A DNA stretch of 64,000 nt from Desulfobacterales bacterium (GTDB taxonomy: Bacteria; Desulfobacterota; Desulfobacteria; Desulfobacterales; JAHEIW01). The notes beneath the pieces were generated by a model. That model saw nothing but the letters and a program-made list of their open reading frames with translations. It was not told the origin of the DNA and searched no databases. The stretch covers positions 108,241 to 172,240 of the forward strand of contig JASJAN010000006.1 of assembly GCA_030066985.1 (NCBI GenBank), read 5' to 3'. Numbering within the stretch: the first letter of the stretch is position 1; the number at the start of each line of letters is the position of its first letter. Below, one piece after another: positions 27,330 to 36,438 of this stretch. The translations under genes and the position numbers were made by a program.

Positions 27330-29849
27330 CTAAGTTCGTTTGCGGCGGGCAAAATAGACGATCACCAGCAGAATCAAGATGATACCGATCAACACACCGA
27401 AGATTTCCACATTGGCAGCAATAAACATGGCACGGCCGATCAATTTTTGATGTTCGGCATCGGTCGCAGGTGCCAGTCCGGTCATGCTGCCGACCTTGGA
27501 AATAATGCGATAGACAAAACGGCCGGATGGAATATCTTTATGGCAGGACAGGCACACGCCCACCCGTTCCATGTTATCACGGGCTTCTTTGGTCAACGGT
27601 CCTGATAGCGGCCAATGCGATCCCACTGTTTGCATCTGCTCGCCTTCACGCGTGATGATTTGATCCAGATCCATGGGCAGATCCGGGATCGGGCTGATTT
27701 GATATTTGGCGGTTTTGGTAACCAGCTGACCTTTTTCATTGGAAATGTCCACATAAATGCCTTTGGTGTATTGTTGCAAATAGCGGCCGTCATGGGTCCC
27801 GTAGCCCAACGCTTTGGAAGTCGCATGGCAGGATGTGCAGGTGCGGGCTTGGCGCCCGGTGGTATGCGGCATGGCCGGGGACATATCGATACCGCGCTGG
27901 CCCTTGTCGCCGCCGCCTTCGGTTCCGGGGGCTGTGCGCCAGATCTTGTTATGGATCAGGGTTTCGCCGTCAGGTGCAATAACGCTGGTGATCTGTTGAC
28001 ATCCGGGAATTAACGGGCTGACGCGGCCTTCACCGTTTATGCCCAGAACCGGGTTTTCCCAGCGCAGATACGAGCGGTTTTCAGAGGTCTTGCCGAAAGC
28101 CACCCCGGCGGCTTTAGGGGGCTCCACCTTGCGCCAGGATTCTGCGGTGTGGCCATTGGCAAAATGGGTGTTGCCGGCTGCGACCCAATCGGTGGCCTTT
28201 TTGTCACCTGAAAAATCCACCTTGACATGGCATCCATAACACTGCGGCGCCCAGGCTGAATGGCAGCCATAGCACTCAATTTTTTCAATATGCTCTGGAG
28301 TAGTGATTTTGGCGGCGATGGCTGCATCCTTGTTTTGCCATTTGTCTTGCAGGTGAATCGATTTGAGGGTTGGGACTTCAAAATCCAGCCCGCTGGCCGA
28401 ATGCACGATGACCTTGTCGCCATCCCGCACGACATTACCAAAGGGATTGCCGCGGGCCGTTAGCATAAAACCGTCCTTGCCCGAATAAACGGTGGCAAAA
28501 TCGCTCTGATTCATAAGCAATTCGGCAGTGGTGCCACGCGGTTTTGCGTTGCTCAGATCTTGGTCAAATTCATCACCCCATCCCAGCGGCAATTCCCAGG
28601 GATACTGGGTGGCGGTGCCATGGCAATCGGAGCATTCGATCTCCACATTGGCCAGCAATGTCCCGGTGATATTACCGTTGCCGTGCATGGAGGTGGTGGT
28701 GTGGCAATCCTGACACAGCAAACCGCCTTCGGGATTGCCCTCGCGCGATTTGACCTGGTGGTGGACATCGTCTTTGATAAACTGATAAAATTTGGTATGC
28801 AGCTTGGGCTGTTTTTTTCCGTCGGCGGTAAACGGGCTGCCATACGGAAATTCCATCAAACCCAAAAAGGAGACGCCAATGCGTTTGCCGCGGTTGTGGC
28901 AGGACACACAGGTCTCATGCGGGATCCCCGAATAGACAATGCCATTGGCCACCACTTTGGTCTTGCGCGTGGACTGGATCGAATGCACCATGGCATGTCC
29001 GGTCTCATCGCGTTTGACAGTCTGGTCACCGCCTTCGTACAAACCGGCATTGTTATAAGGGATGTGGCAGGCAGCACAGCCCATGCCCCGAAAATCGCCG
29101 CGTTTGTTGCGGCCTTTGACCCCCACATGGCAGCGCTGACAATCGGTGCGCAGATATGTAAAAATGGCCGTTGCCGGATTCTCTTTCAACTGTGACACAT
29201 CCGTCTTGGGTACTTTTTGCAGTTTGGTGGGAAAATTGTCCGGATACTTTTTCATTAACGCCTGGGTATAGTCTTTGTATTTTTGGCTGCCGAACACCGG
29301 TTCGGGGCCATCAGGATCGTCCACATCGTAATTGCCGTATTTGGTGGCGTATCCCGTTGACACCGGTCCCCAGCCCCAGAGGGCCCCTTGTATCTTGCCG
29401 GCCTCGGTCTGCATGATCGAGCGGTATTGCGCATACGTCCAATCCTTATGGCATTGTCCGCAGATTTTTTCATTGACCCACACTGAAGCCGAATGTAGCA
29501 CAAAGGTGTCCAGCGGGCTTCCCGGTGGAGCACCCGTATGTGCAATTTTAGCATCCTTTTCTTCCGCTGGATTACCGCCATGGCAGACGACACAACCATT
29601 GGGATCCCCCAGTTTGGCACCCATCTGATAAATCTGTTTGGCCATCTGTGAATTGTGCGCCCGGATGGGCTCGATACCCATATGGCATTTGCCGGCCGCC
29701 AGGCAGCCGGTATTGGGGGCCGGATACCCGGCAGGGTCCATTTCGGGCAGCGGGCTTGCAGCCAATGCCAATAGGGGTGGAACGGTCAGCAACAGAGAGG
29801 CAAAAACAAATAAAAACCGGACACTTTTTATCCATCTGTGGCAGCTCAT
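27330..29849 (-). CDS. Membrane-anchored multihaem cytochrome c (11 CxxCH plus one CX5CH)
   Basis: 839 residues. Start at the ATG at 29849, after AAGGAGGAG. A signal peptide (about 1-35, ending ALAAS) exports it; a single C-terminal helix (NVEIFGVLIGIILILLVIVY) with a basic tail anchors it in the inner membrane facing the periplasm. I count eleven CxxCH haem sites (CVVCH, CGQCH, CQRCH, CAACH, CVSCH, CQDCH, CSDCH, CYGCH twice, CTSCH, CLSCH) and an N-terminal CLAAGKCH that could be an atypical twelfth. Extra histidines could be distal ligands. It should carry electrons between the quinone pool or periplasm and an outside acceptor or donor; there are no partner genes beside it. A specific reaction cannot be assigned. 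Confidence 0.9.
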   Translation of the reverse strand: MSCHRWIKSVRFLFVFASLLLTVPPLLALAASPLPEMDPAGYPAPNTGCLAAGKCHMGIEPIRAHNSQMAKQIYQMGAKLGDPNGCVVCHGGNPAEEKDAKIAHTGAPPGSPLDTFVLHSASVWVNEKICGQCHKDWTYAQYRSIMQTEAGKIQGALWGWGPVSTGYATKYGNYDVDDPDGPEPVFGSQKYKDYTQALMKKYPDNFPTKLQKVPKTDVSQLKENPATAIFTYLRTDCQRCHVGVKGRNKRGDFRGMGCAACHIPYNNAGLYEGGDQTVKRDETGHAMVHSIQSTRKTKVVANGIVYSGIPHETCVSCHNRGKRIGVSFLGLMEFPYGSPFTADGKKQPKLHTKFYQFIKDDVHHQVKSREGNPEGGLLCQDCHTTTSMHGNGNITGTLLANVEIECSDCHGTATQYPWELPLGWGDEFDQDLSNAKPRGTTAELLMNQSDFATVYSGKDGFMLTARGNPFGNVVRDGDKVIVHSASGLDFEVPTLKSIHLQDKWQNKDAAIAAKITTPEHIEKIECYGCHSAWAPQCYGCHVKVDFSGDKKATDWVAAGNTHFANGHTAESWRKVEPPKAAGVAFGKTSENRSYLRWENPVLGINGEGRVSPLIPGCQQITSVIAPDGETLIHNKIWRTAPGTEGGGDKGQRGIDMSPAMPHTTGRQARTCTSCHATSKALGYGTHDGRYLQQYTKGIYVDISNEKGQLVTKTAKYQISPIPDLPMDLDQIITREGEQMQTVGSHWPLSGPLTKEARDNMERVGVCLSCHKDIPSGRFVYRIISKVGSMTGLAPATDAEHQKLIGRAMFIAANVEIFGVLIGIILILLVIVYFARRKRT

Positions 29850-30687
29850 CTTCTCCTCCTTAACGCGCAAGATTTGTACAATGAATGGATATCTTGTCTT
29901 TACCGAATATGGAAAAGCCCTTTATGGGCGCGATAACGTGAGCTGTTGACTCGAAAAAAAGGTCCGGCCTTTATAGCCCTATATGTATTGACAACTTGAT
30001 AACCACATATCCATATCTAAGTCAAGATGCAATTCGACCCTTTTAGTTGCATGTATTCGCTTGGAAAACATTGCTGAATTGGGTCTGGCGGCACAAACGA
30101 TTGCTATCGATTTGAGCGGCCAGGCGTCAAAAAATGTCTGCCATCGTAAACGCCAAAACTTACATTTTTGTAAAATTTTCAGACTAAATGCGACATTTAT
30201 GTATGATTTGACTCGATTGACTTTTGCCCATGCGCGTCGATATTGGCATGATGGGCATTTGCAATTATATGAATCTGGCACGATCATTGCGATAGAAAAG
30301 CGTTTGAGCGGACCGCCTGGGCGCCAATTTTTTTGATACCATCTTGATTTATATCAATTTATTGTTTTTCATATTGAATTTATATGATATAAGCGATGGG
30401 TTGAAAAAGCCCGGCGGTTTAGCAGGAAGGGGGGCTTTGAGCAATTTCTAAAAGGAGGGAGACGCCACATCTAACTGTTCCCAATTGGGGTTACAATAAG
30501 GTGCTGGCTGGCATTGTAACAAACTAAAATATTCTTCTCGACCAATGATCGGGAACCAATCCAATATAATGCCCCGCATGTTGTATCGCATGTCCTGAGT
30601 TTTTGTCGTTCTGTGGGGGACATGCTGCACACCTCCGATAAACTCCCATAAAATGTCTGACTATGAAACGATTAACAACCATAACTT
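29850..30687. other. Long AT-rich intergenic region
   Basis: About 840 bases between the cytochrome start and the first repeat. It must hold the cytochrome promoter (minus strand), but I could not fix one with confidence. Weak reading frames on both strands (for instance 29979-30287 minus) lack ribosome sites and protein-like composition. AAAGCCC at 30409 could pair with GGGCTTT at 30433, without a clear role. Confidence 0.4.
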
Positions 30688-30763
30688 GAATCTATCTCAA
30701 AAATGCATCTAATCCGCCGCAGGCGGACCCGTGGACGTGATCCACTATTTTTGAGATAGGTTC
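30688..30763. repeat. GAACCTATCTCAAAAA inverted-repeat element, short copy
   Basis: Begins GAATCTATCTCAAAAATGCA and ends TATTTTTGAGATAGGTTC; these arms pair with one mismatch. The centre is TCCGCCGCAGGCGGA (30713-30727). It is flanked by TT on both sides. The same ends occur in the opposite orientation at 63430-63573. Confidence 0.75.
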
Positions 30764-30852
30764 TTGCAGCTTATCCTGCCCGAAGCGATAACCAGACTGC
30801 TCCGAACATTATGTCGATAACGCGCCGAATCCATCGCTAGGGCGATTTTATC

Positions 30853-30882
30853 CCTGTCAGGCTTTTCCCTGACAGGATTTTT
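30853..30882 (+). terminator. Terminator hairpin in the leader of the glutamate synthase operon
   Basis: CCTGTCAGG (30853-30861) and CCTGACAGG (30868-30876) pair around CTTTTC and are followed by ATTTTTCAT. No plus-strand gene lies between 21596 and 30922, so it cannot end an upstream gene. It sits 40 bases before the first start codon, as an attenuator or as the end of a small RNA would. Confidence 0.65.
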
Positions 30883-30921
30883 CATCTTTATAATGACACC
30901 ACAAAAAGGAGATGGTTTCTC

Positions 30922-32052
30922 ATGTGTCGCTTATTTGCCATTACCAGCCAAGAGCCGTTATCACCAATGGTCGCGTTGAATGCGCTCGATGTGATGCGCG
31001 AAGGTCATGATTGCTCGGGTGTCGGGATCTTTTTGCGGGATCTGGCGGGCCCTTTTGAGGAAATCAAGGACGCACCCATATTATCGGGGATATTCAGCGA
31101 TAAAGGCCTAAAGCGGTTAGACACGTTCATGATGGATATTGGCTTTATGACTAAATATAAGATTTCAGTCAAGTTACCGAAGACGCCGCCGCCCGGCGTT
31201 CCAAAGCGCGATGTCTATTTGATTCGGGCATATGAATATCCAGAAGAGTGGGAGGATATGAGCCAGCCCCAGCTTTACGAGCAATTGCTTAAAATCAGGC
31301 TTCAGCTAAGAGCGATGGGGGAAGAGAAAAAGGATATGATCGTTTTTTCCTTCTGGCCGGATGTCATTATGATCAAAGAAATTGGAGATCCGATGCTGGT
31401 TGCCGAGCATCTGAGTCTGGACCGCAAAGAGCTTTTTGCCAGAGTCATCATGGCCCAGGGACGGCAAAACACCAACTATGCCATAACCCTGTATGCTTGC
31501 CACCCATTTTTCATCCAGGGCTATGCGACTATGACCAACGGTGAAAATACCGCGTTTATACCTATCCGGTCATTTTTGGAATCCAGAGGATTTGATGGCT
31601 ATACCGGCTATCAATCGGATTCAGAGGTGTTTACCCATATCCTGCATTATGCAGTCACAAAACTCGGGCTCGGCATCGAGGCCTATAAACACATCATTAC
31701 GCCGCTGCAGGATGAAGATTTGCTGGATCATCCCAATAGCCATTTTTTGAAAAATCTTAAGCAAACCTGTCGCCCATTGATCACCGACGGTCCCAACTGC
31801 GTCATCGGTTGTCTTCCGGACCACAGTGTATTCATGGTGCAGGATCGCAAGAAGCTTCGGCCGGGCGTGGTTGGCGGTAAACCCGGTGTCTATGCCTTTT
31901 CTTCAGAACTTTGCGGCCTGGATGCCGCCATCCCAAATCGGGACAAGAGCAAAGATTTTCAACCGATGCATCTGGACACGGCTTTTGTCGGTCCGGGGCG
32001 TCAGGAGGTTACGTTATGGAACCAGAAAGACCCATTGCCCCTTCCACGCTGA
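30922..32052 (+). CDS. Glutamate synthase, glutamine amidotransferase (class II) subunit
   Basis: 376 residues. This separate subunit corresponds to the N-terminal domain of bacterial GltB and frees ammonia from glutamine. The N-terminal nucleophile is Cys2 (MCRLFAITSQ), exposed after removal of Met1; EGHDCSGVGIFLRDL and the later FDGYTGYQSDSEVFTH fit class II amidotransferases. AAAAGGAGATGG precedes the ATG. Split glutamate synthases of this archaeal type are common in anaerobes. It overlaps the next gene by 37 bases, so the two are translationally linked. A transcription hairpin lies in its leader. Confidence 0.88.
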   Translation: MCRLFAITSQEPLSPMVALNALDVMREGHDCSGVGIFLRDLAGPFEEIKDAPILSGIFSDKGLKRLDTFMMDIGFMTKYKISVKLPKTPPPGVPKRDVYLIRAYEYPEEWEDMSQPQLYEQLLKIRLQLRAMGEEKKDMIVFSFWPDVIMIKEIGDPMLVAEHLSLDRKELFARVIMAQGRQNTNYAITLYACHPFFIQGYATMTNGENTAFIPIRSFLESRGFDGYTGYQSDSEVFTHILHYAVTKLGLGIEAYKHIITPLQDEDLLDHPNSHFLKNLKQTCRPLITDGPNCVIGCLPDHSVFMVQDRKKLRPGVVGGKPGVYAFSSELCGLDAAIPNRDKSKDFQPMHLDTAFVGPGRQEVTLWNQKDPLPLPR

Positions 32053-33650
32053 GTGTTAAGGATTTGCCGTGGCAGATTCTATGGGACTTGGATAAATGTA
32101 CCCTGTGTGGCAAGTGTACCGCGGTCTGTCCGGTCAATGCCATTGAATTGGGAGTCTTTCGTAAACGCAGTTTAGAGCCCCCGACGGATATTACCCTGGA
32201 GACGGCCACAGCATTCAAAAGCTATTACGGTATCCGGCAAAAAACAGATCCGGCTTATCGATGTATCGGCTGTGCCATGTGCACCATGGTCTGCCCCAAT
32301 GATGCCATTGTGCCCTGCCGAACCGATGAGTCTGATAAGCTCAAGTTTCACATTGACCAGGGCGGCCAACCCCGCAGACGGGGCGGTCGGCGCAACATGG
32401 CCGGGGGCGTGTTGGACCGCTTAAAATTTATCCGCATATCGATGCTGACCGACCCGGCTCTGGACGCCGGGCGGCATGAATTTGAATTGCGCACTTTGCT
32501 GGGACGGGTTTTACCGCCCGAAGAAAATTTGAAGTTTCTAAGCGTCAATGGCTGGATACCACCGGTACGTGAAATTTATCCCCTGATTATCGGCGCCATG
32601 TCCTTTGGTGCGCTGTCACCAACCATGTGGGAAGGGCTGCAGATGGGGGTGGCCTACTTAAATGAAGAATTGAAAATGCCCGTACGGATTTGTACCGGCG
32701 AAGGTGGTTGCCCGCCACGTCTGCTGCGATCCCGTTTTTTAAAATATGTCATTTTACAGATTGCCAGCGGCTATTTTGGTTGGGATGAAATTATTCATGC
32801 GATCCCAGAAATGAAAGAAGATCCCTGCGCAATCGAAATCAAATACGGTCAGGGAGCCAAGCCCGGAGACGGCGGATTGCTGATGTGGTACAAGGTCAAT
32901 AAGCTGATTGCTGCCATTCGCGGTGTGCCCACTGGTGTAAATTTGCCAAGTCCGCCAACCCACCAGACCAAATACTCGATTGAAGAATCGGTGGCCAAAA
33001 TGATCCAGTCCATGTACATGGCCTGGGGTTTCCGCGTACCGGTCTATCCGAAAATATCCGGTACCTCGACCGCACTGGCGGTTTTAAACAACTTAACCCG
33101 TAATCCCTATGCCGCCGGACTGGCTATTGACGGCGAGGATGGGGGGACCGGTGCCGCCTATAATGTGTCCATGAACCACATGGGGCATCCGATTGCCAGT
33201 AATATTCGTGACAGCTATCTGACGCTTGTTGAGCTGGGAATGCAAAACCAGGTGCCTTTGCTGGCTGGCGGAGGCGTCGGTAAAACCGGAAATCTGGCGG
33301 CCAATGCGGCGGCCCTAATTATGCTGGGCGCCAGCGGAGTGCAGATCGGCAAGTATGTCATGCAGGCAGCCGCGGGGTGTCTGGGATCCGAATCCGACCG
33401 CTGCAACATTTGTAACATCGGTCTGTGCCCCAAAGGTATCACTTCTCAAGACCCGCGGTTGTACCGGCGGCTTGATGCCGAGCAGGTGGCCCAAAGACTG
33501 GTTGATCTTTATTTGAGCTTTGATACCGAACTGAAAAAAATTGTAGCCCCGCTTGGACGCTCGACCTCGCTGCCCATCGGTATGTCTGATGCATTGGGCA
33601 TCGATGATCCCAATATAGCGGAGCGGTTAAAAGTTAAGTATGTTGTTTAA
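32016..33650 (+). CDS. Glutamate synthase, FMN-binding core subunit with two 4Fe-4S clusters
   Basis: 544 residues. The start at 32016 follows CAGGAGGTTACGTT; a longer frame opens at 31911 inside the previous gene. The N-terminus has a ferredoxin-like domain with CTLCGKCTAVCPVNAIEL and CIGCAMCTMVCPNDAIVP, which should bring electrons to the active site. The FMN barrel (about 150-520) has GAMSFGALSPTMWEGLQMG, GEGGCPPRLLRSRFLKY, IKYGQGAKPGDGGLL, AIDGEDGGTGAAYNVSMNHM and the 3Fe-4S-type cysteines in CNICNIGLCPKGITSQDP. It makes glutamate from 2-oxoglutarate and the ammonia supplied by the amidotransferase subunit. Confidence 0.93.
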   Translation: MEPERPIAPSTLSVKDLPWQILWDLDKCTLCGKCTAVCPVNAIELGVFRKRSLEPPTDITLETATAFKSYYGIRQKTDPAYRCIGCAMCTMVCPNDAIVPCRTDESDKLKFHIDQGGQPRRRGGRRNMAGGVLDRLKFIRISMLTDPALDAGRHEFELRTLLGRVLPPEENLKFLSVNGWIPPVREIYPLIIGAMSFGALSPTMWEGLQMGVAYLNEELKMPVRICTGEGGCPPRLLRSRFLKYVILQIASGYFGWDEIIHAIPEMKEDPCAIEIKYGQGAKPGDGGLLMWYKVNKLIAAIRGVPTGVNLPSPPTHQTKYSIEESVAKMIQSMYMAWGFRVPVYPKISGTSTALAVLNNLTRNPYAAGLAIDGEDGGTGAAYNVSMNHMGHPIASNIRDSYLTLVELGMQNQVPLLAGGGVGKTGNLAANAAALIMLGASGVQIGKYVMQAAAGCLGSESDRCNICNIGLCPKGITSQDPRLYRRLDAEQVAQRLVDLYLSFDTELKKIVAPLGRSTSLPIGMSDALGIDDPNIAERLKVKYVV

Positions 33651-33723
33651 CCAAAGTTGGCGAAGCTTATGGCTAACTGAGCGTTAGGCTTTATATCATC
33701 AACAAGACTAAAACCACGTAATT

Positions 33724-33835
33724 CAAAGTGAGCTAAAGTGACTAGAGGGACTAAAGTGATTCTAAGTTCAAATCGAATCTTTACCTTATTGAAATTTTAG
33801 GCATTTTAGGCACTTCCAACTTTAGGCACTATTCA
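33724..33835. repeat. Degenerate CTAAAGTG / TTTAGGCACT repeats between glutamate synthase genes
   Basis: AAAGTGAG, CTAAAGTGAC and CTAAAGTGAT (33725-33770) are followed by TTTTAGGCA, TTTTAGGCACTT and CTTTAGGCACT (33796-33830); the two sets face each other as imperfect inverted repeats. They fill most of the 200-base gap to the next gene. Confidence 0.5.
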
Positions 33836-33850
33836 TTTTGGAGACCTCAA

Positions 33851-36199
33851 ATGGATAACCAACAGGTTGATAAAAACAAAACGCCGCGAGTCATCGTAGG
33901 AAATCTCGGTGGTAAGCGGTTGGAATCCAGGCTTCTGGAAGAACAGATACAGGATGCAGTATCGCAGGGCCAACGCTCACTTGAAATTCAAGCCTTTGGG
34001 CAGCACGGGATCGGCGGCCGGCTCTGGCGTGTGGGTGCGGATGCCGTTCAAATCAAAATATCCGGCCATCCTGGACAGCGGGTGGGATCCATGGGTTTTC
34101 CCAACACCTTTATCGAAGTGTTGGGGCCGGCATCAGATGATGTGGGCTGGTTAAATGCCGGGGCCGAGATTGTCGTGCATGGAAATGCGGGCAATGGATG
34201 TGCCAATGCCATGGCCCAGGGCAGAATTTCCATTGCCGGCAATATTGGCGCCCGTGGCATGACAATGACCAAGCATAATCCGCGGTTTGCACCTCCCGAG
34301 CTCTGGGTGCTGGGTGCGGCCGGCGATTATTTCGGAGAATTTATGGCTGGCGGTATCGCAGTGATTTGCGGGCATGAGGCCCAGAACCCGGAAAATATAC
34401 TGGGCTATAGACCTTTTGTCGGAATGGTCGGCGGCAAAGTGTTCTTCCGCGGCCCCCATACCGGGTACAGTCAGACCGATGCCAAGCTGATTCCAATCGG
34501 CGATGAGGACTGGAGCTGGTTGGCTGAGAACCTGAAGCTCTTTTTACAACGGATCGATCGCAGCGAGCTGTTGAAGGCGTTTAGCGACAGAGACCAGTGG
34601 CAACTTTTGGTGGCCCGCAGTGCCCAGGAAAAAGTATCCAGCCCGATGCGATCCATGTCATCTTTTCGATCGGATGTTTGGGATAAAGAGCTGGGTCAAG
34701 GCGGTTTAATCGGTGATTTGACCCAGCTGGATCGCTCCCCGATTGCGTTGATCACCAACAGTTTTATGCGACGATTTGTTCCGGTCTGGGAAAACCGCAA
34801 ATACGCAGCCCCCTGTGAAGCCACCTGTCCGACCGGTATTCCCGTGCAGGAAAGATGGCGCTTAATACGTGAAGGGCGCGTGGATGAAGCTGTCGATCTG
34901 GCCCTGGGCTATACGCCTTTTCCGGCATCGGTCTGCGGTTATTTGTGTCCCAACCTGTGTATGCAATCCTGTACGCGACAGATTTCAGCCCTGGCACCGG
35001 TGGATGTTACCCAGCTGGGCCAGGCTAGCCTCAAAGCTGAATTGCCCGATCTTCCACAGGAAAGCGATAAGAAAATTGCGGTCATCGGCGGTGGGCCGGC
35101 CGGTATATCCGTTGCCTGGCAATTGCGTCAGGCCGGGCACCAGGTCACGATTTATGAGGTGGCCAAAAAGCTGGGCGGAAAAATAACACGCCAGATTCCC
35201 GCAAGCCGTATTCCCAAAAAGGTGATCGGCGAAGAAATGCGGCGGATCGAAAAAGTGATTCCCAGGATCAATCTGCAGCAGCCGCTGGGTGCAGAAGATA
35301 TAACTCAGCTCAAAGAAGATTTTGACTTTGTTGTCATTGCCACCGGCGCTCAAAAACCCAGGCGACTGCCAATACCTGGCCATGAAAGAGCAGTTACCGC
35401 ATTTGATTTCTTGGAAGCTGCCAAAGTCGACAAGGCCAAAGTGGGCAAACAGGCCGTCATAATCGGTGCCGGCAATGTGGGGTGCGATGCAGCCGCTGAG
35501 GCTCACCGCCTGGGAGCCCGCAAAATTACGCTGCTGGATATCCAGGAGCCGCTGTCTTTCGGAAAAGAAAGGCAAGCTGCCGAGGCTGTCGGCGCTGAAT
35601 TCAAGTGGCCGGTTGTTACCGAGGAAATTACGGCAACCGCTGTCAAGCTGAACACGGGAGAAGAATTGCCGGCCGATACGGTTATCGTTTCGATTGGAGA
35701 CATCCCGGATTTGACGTTTATTCCCAAAAGCGTGCAAACTGAAAACGACTTTGTTAAAGTCAATGACAATTACCAGACATCCGACATGCAGATCTTTGCC
35801 ATCGGCGATGTGGTTCGTCCGGGTTTGCTGACCGAAGCCATTGGTGCGGGGCGCATCGTTGCTAGCACAATTTGTGACATTTTAGAGGGCAAACGACCGG
35901 CGTTTGAAAAGCGCACCATGATCGATCGCCAGCGGGTAACCCTTGAATATTTTGATCCCCGCATTACCGAATTTGCCGATTTGGATCATTGCGGTGCGCA
36001 ATGCTCATCCTGCGGTGCCTGCCGGGACTGCGGCATCTGCGTAGCGGTTTGCCCCCAGGCAGCTATCAGCCGCAAAGCGCTCGAAAAAAACGGCTATGAA
36101 TACGTCGTGGATGAAAATCTGTGTATCGGCTGCGGCTTCTGTGCCGGCGCTTGTCCTTGCGGGGTGTGGGATTTAATCGAAAACACCCCCATCGAATAG
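33851..36199 (+). CDS. Glutamate synthase fusion: GXGXG domain, GltD-like oxidoreductase and ferredoxin domain
   Basis: 782 residues. Residues 1-250 are the GXGXG structural domain found at the C-terminus of large GltB (GNAGNGCANAMAQGRISIAG, GGIAVICG). Residues about 320-680 match the GltD small subunit: CEATCPTGIPVQERWRLIRE with cluster cysteines, the FAD site GGGPAGISVAWQLRQAG, the NAD(P) site GAGNVGCDAAAEAHRLG and the final FAIGDVVRPGLLTEAIGAGR. The end is a two-cluster ferredoxin (CGACRDCGICVAVCPQAAI, CIGCGFCAGACPCGVWDL). So one protein couples NAD(P)H or ferredoxin electrons to the FMN core. ATG 33851 follows TTTTGGAGACC. The three genes together make one complete glutamate synthase. Confidence 0.92.
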   Translation: MDNQQVDKNKTPRVIVGNLGGKRLESRLLEEQIQDAVSQGQRSLEIQAFGQHGIGGRLWRVGADAVQIKISGHPGQRVGSMGFPNTFIEVLGPASDDVGWLNAGAEIVVHGNAGNGCANAMAQGRISIAGNIGARGMTMTKHNPRFAPPELWVLGAAGDYFGEFMAGGIAVICGHEAQNPENILGYRPFVGMVGGKVFFRGPHTGYSQTDAKLIPIGDEDWSWLAENLKLFLQRIDRSELLKAFSDRDQWQLLVARSAQEKVSSPMRSMSSFRSDVWDKELGQGGLIGDLTQLDRSPIALITNSFMRRFVPVWENRKYAAPCEATCPTGIPVQERWRLIREGRVDEAVDLALGYTPFPASVCGYLCPNLCMQSCTRQISALAPVDVTQLGQASLKAELPDLPQESDKKIAVIGGGPAGISVAWQLRQAGHQVTIYEVAKKLGGKITRQIPASRIPKKVIGEEMRRIEKVIPRINLQQPLGAEDITQLKEDFDFVVIATGAQKPRRLPIPGHERAVTAFDFLEAAKVDKAKVGKQAVIIGAGNVGCDAAAEAHRLGARKITLLDIQEPLSFGKERQAAEAVGAEFKWPVVTEEITATAVKLNTGEELPADTVIVSIGDIPDLTFIPKSVQTENDFVKVNDNYQTSDMQIFAIGDVVRPGLLTEAIGAGRIVASTICDILEGKRPAFEKRTMIDRQRVTLEYFDPRITEFADLDHCGAQCSSCGACRDCGICVAVCPQAAISRKALEKNGYEYVVDENLCIGCGFCAGACPCGVWDLIENTPIE

Positions 36200-36203
36200 G
36201 TTA

Positions 36204-36339
36204 CCAATCCCTAAATGGCTCTTTTTCCGATGAGCTGTGTTCTCCGCGGATTTCAACCTGCAACGTATTTCAAGTACGCTGCAGGCTAAAATTCTTGTGC
36301 GGCCTGGCTCATCGAAAGAACCCCTCATTTATGGATTGG
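36204..36339. repeat. 136-bp fold-back element after the glutamate synthase operon
   Basis: CCAATCCCTAAATG and CATTTATGGATTGG are its ends; just inside, CGATGAGC pairs with GCTCATCG, and CCTGCAACGTA with TACGCTGCAGG. It could also act as an operon-end hairpin. No coding capacity. Bases 36395-36435 beyond it hold degenerate ACGAAACACCAA repeats right before carA. Confidence 0.65.
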
Positions 36340-36438
36340 AAACAATTTCAAGATATGCTTTAATTACAATTTAACAATTTCGCTTGGTCGAATACGAAAC
36401 ACCAAACACTAAATACCAAACACGAAACACCAATATTT

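Noticed and set aside
29979..30287. Possible small gene in the 1-kb gap upstream of the cytochrome
   Set aside because: No ribosome site; composition is not protein-like; the overlapping plus-strand frame is equally open.
34985..35737. 250-residue open frame on the minus strand
   Set aside because: Antisense shadow of the GltD-like region of 33851-36199, where FAD and NAD(P) motifs are clear.
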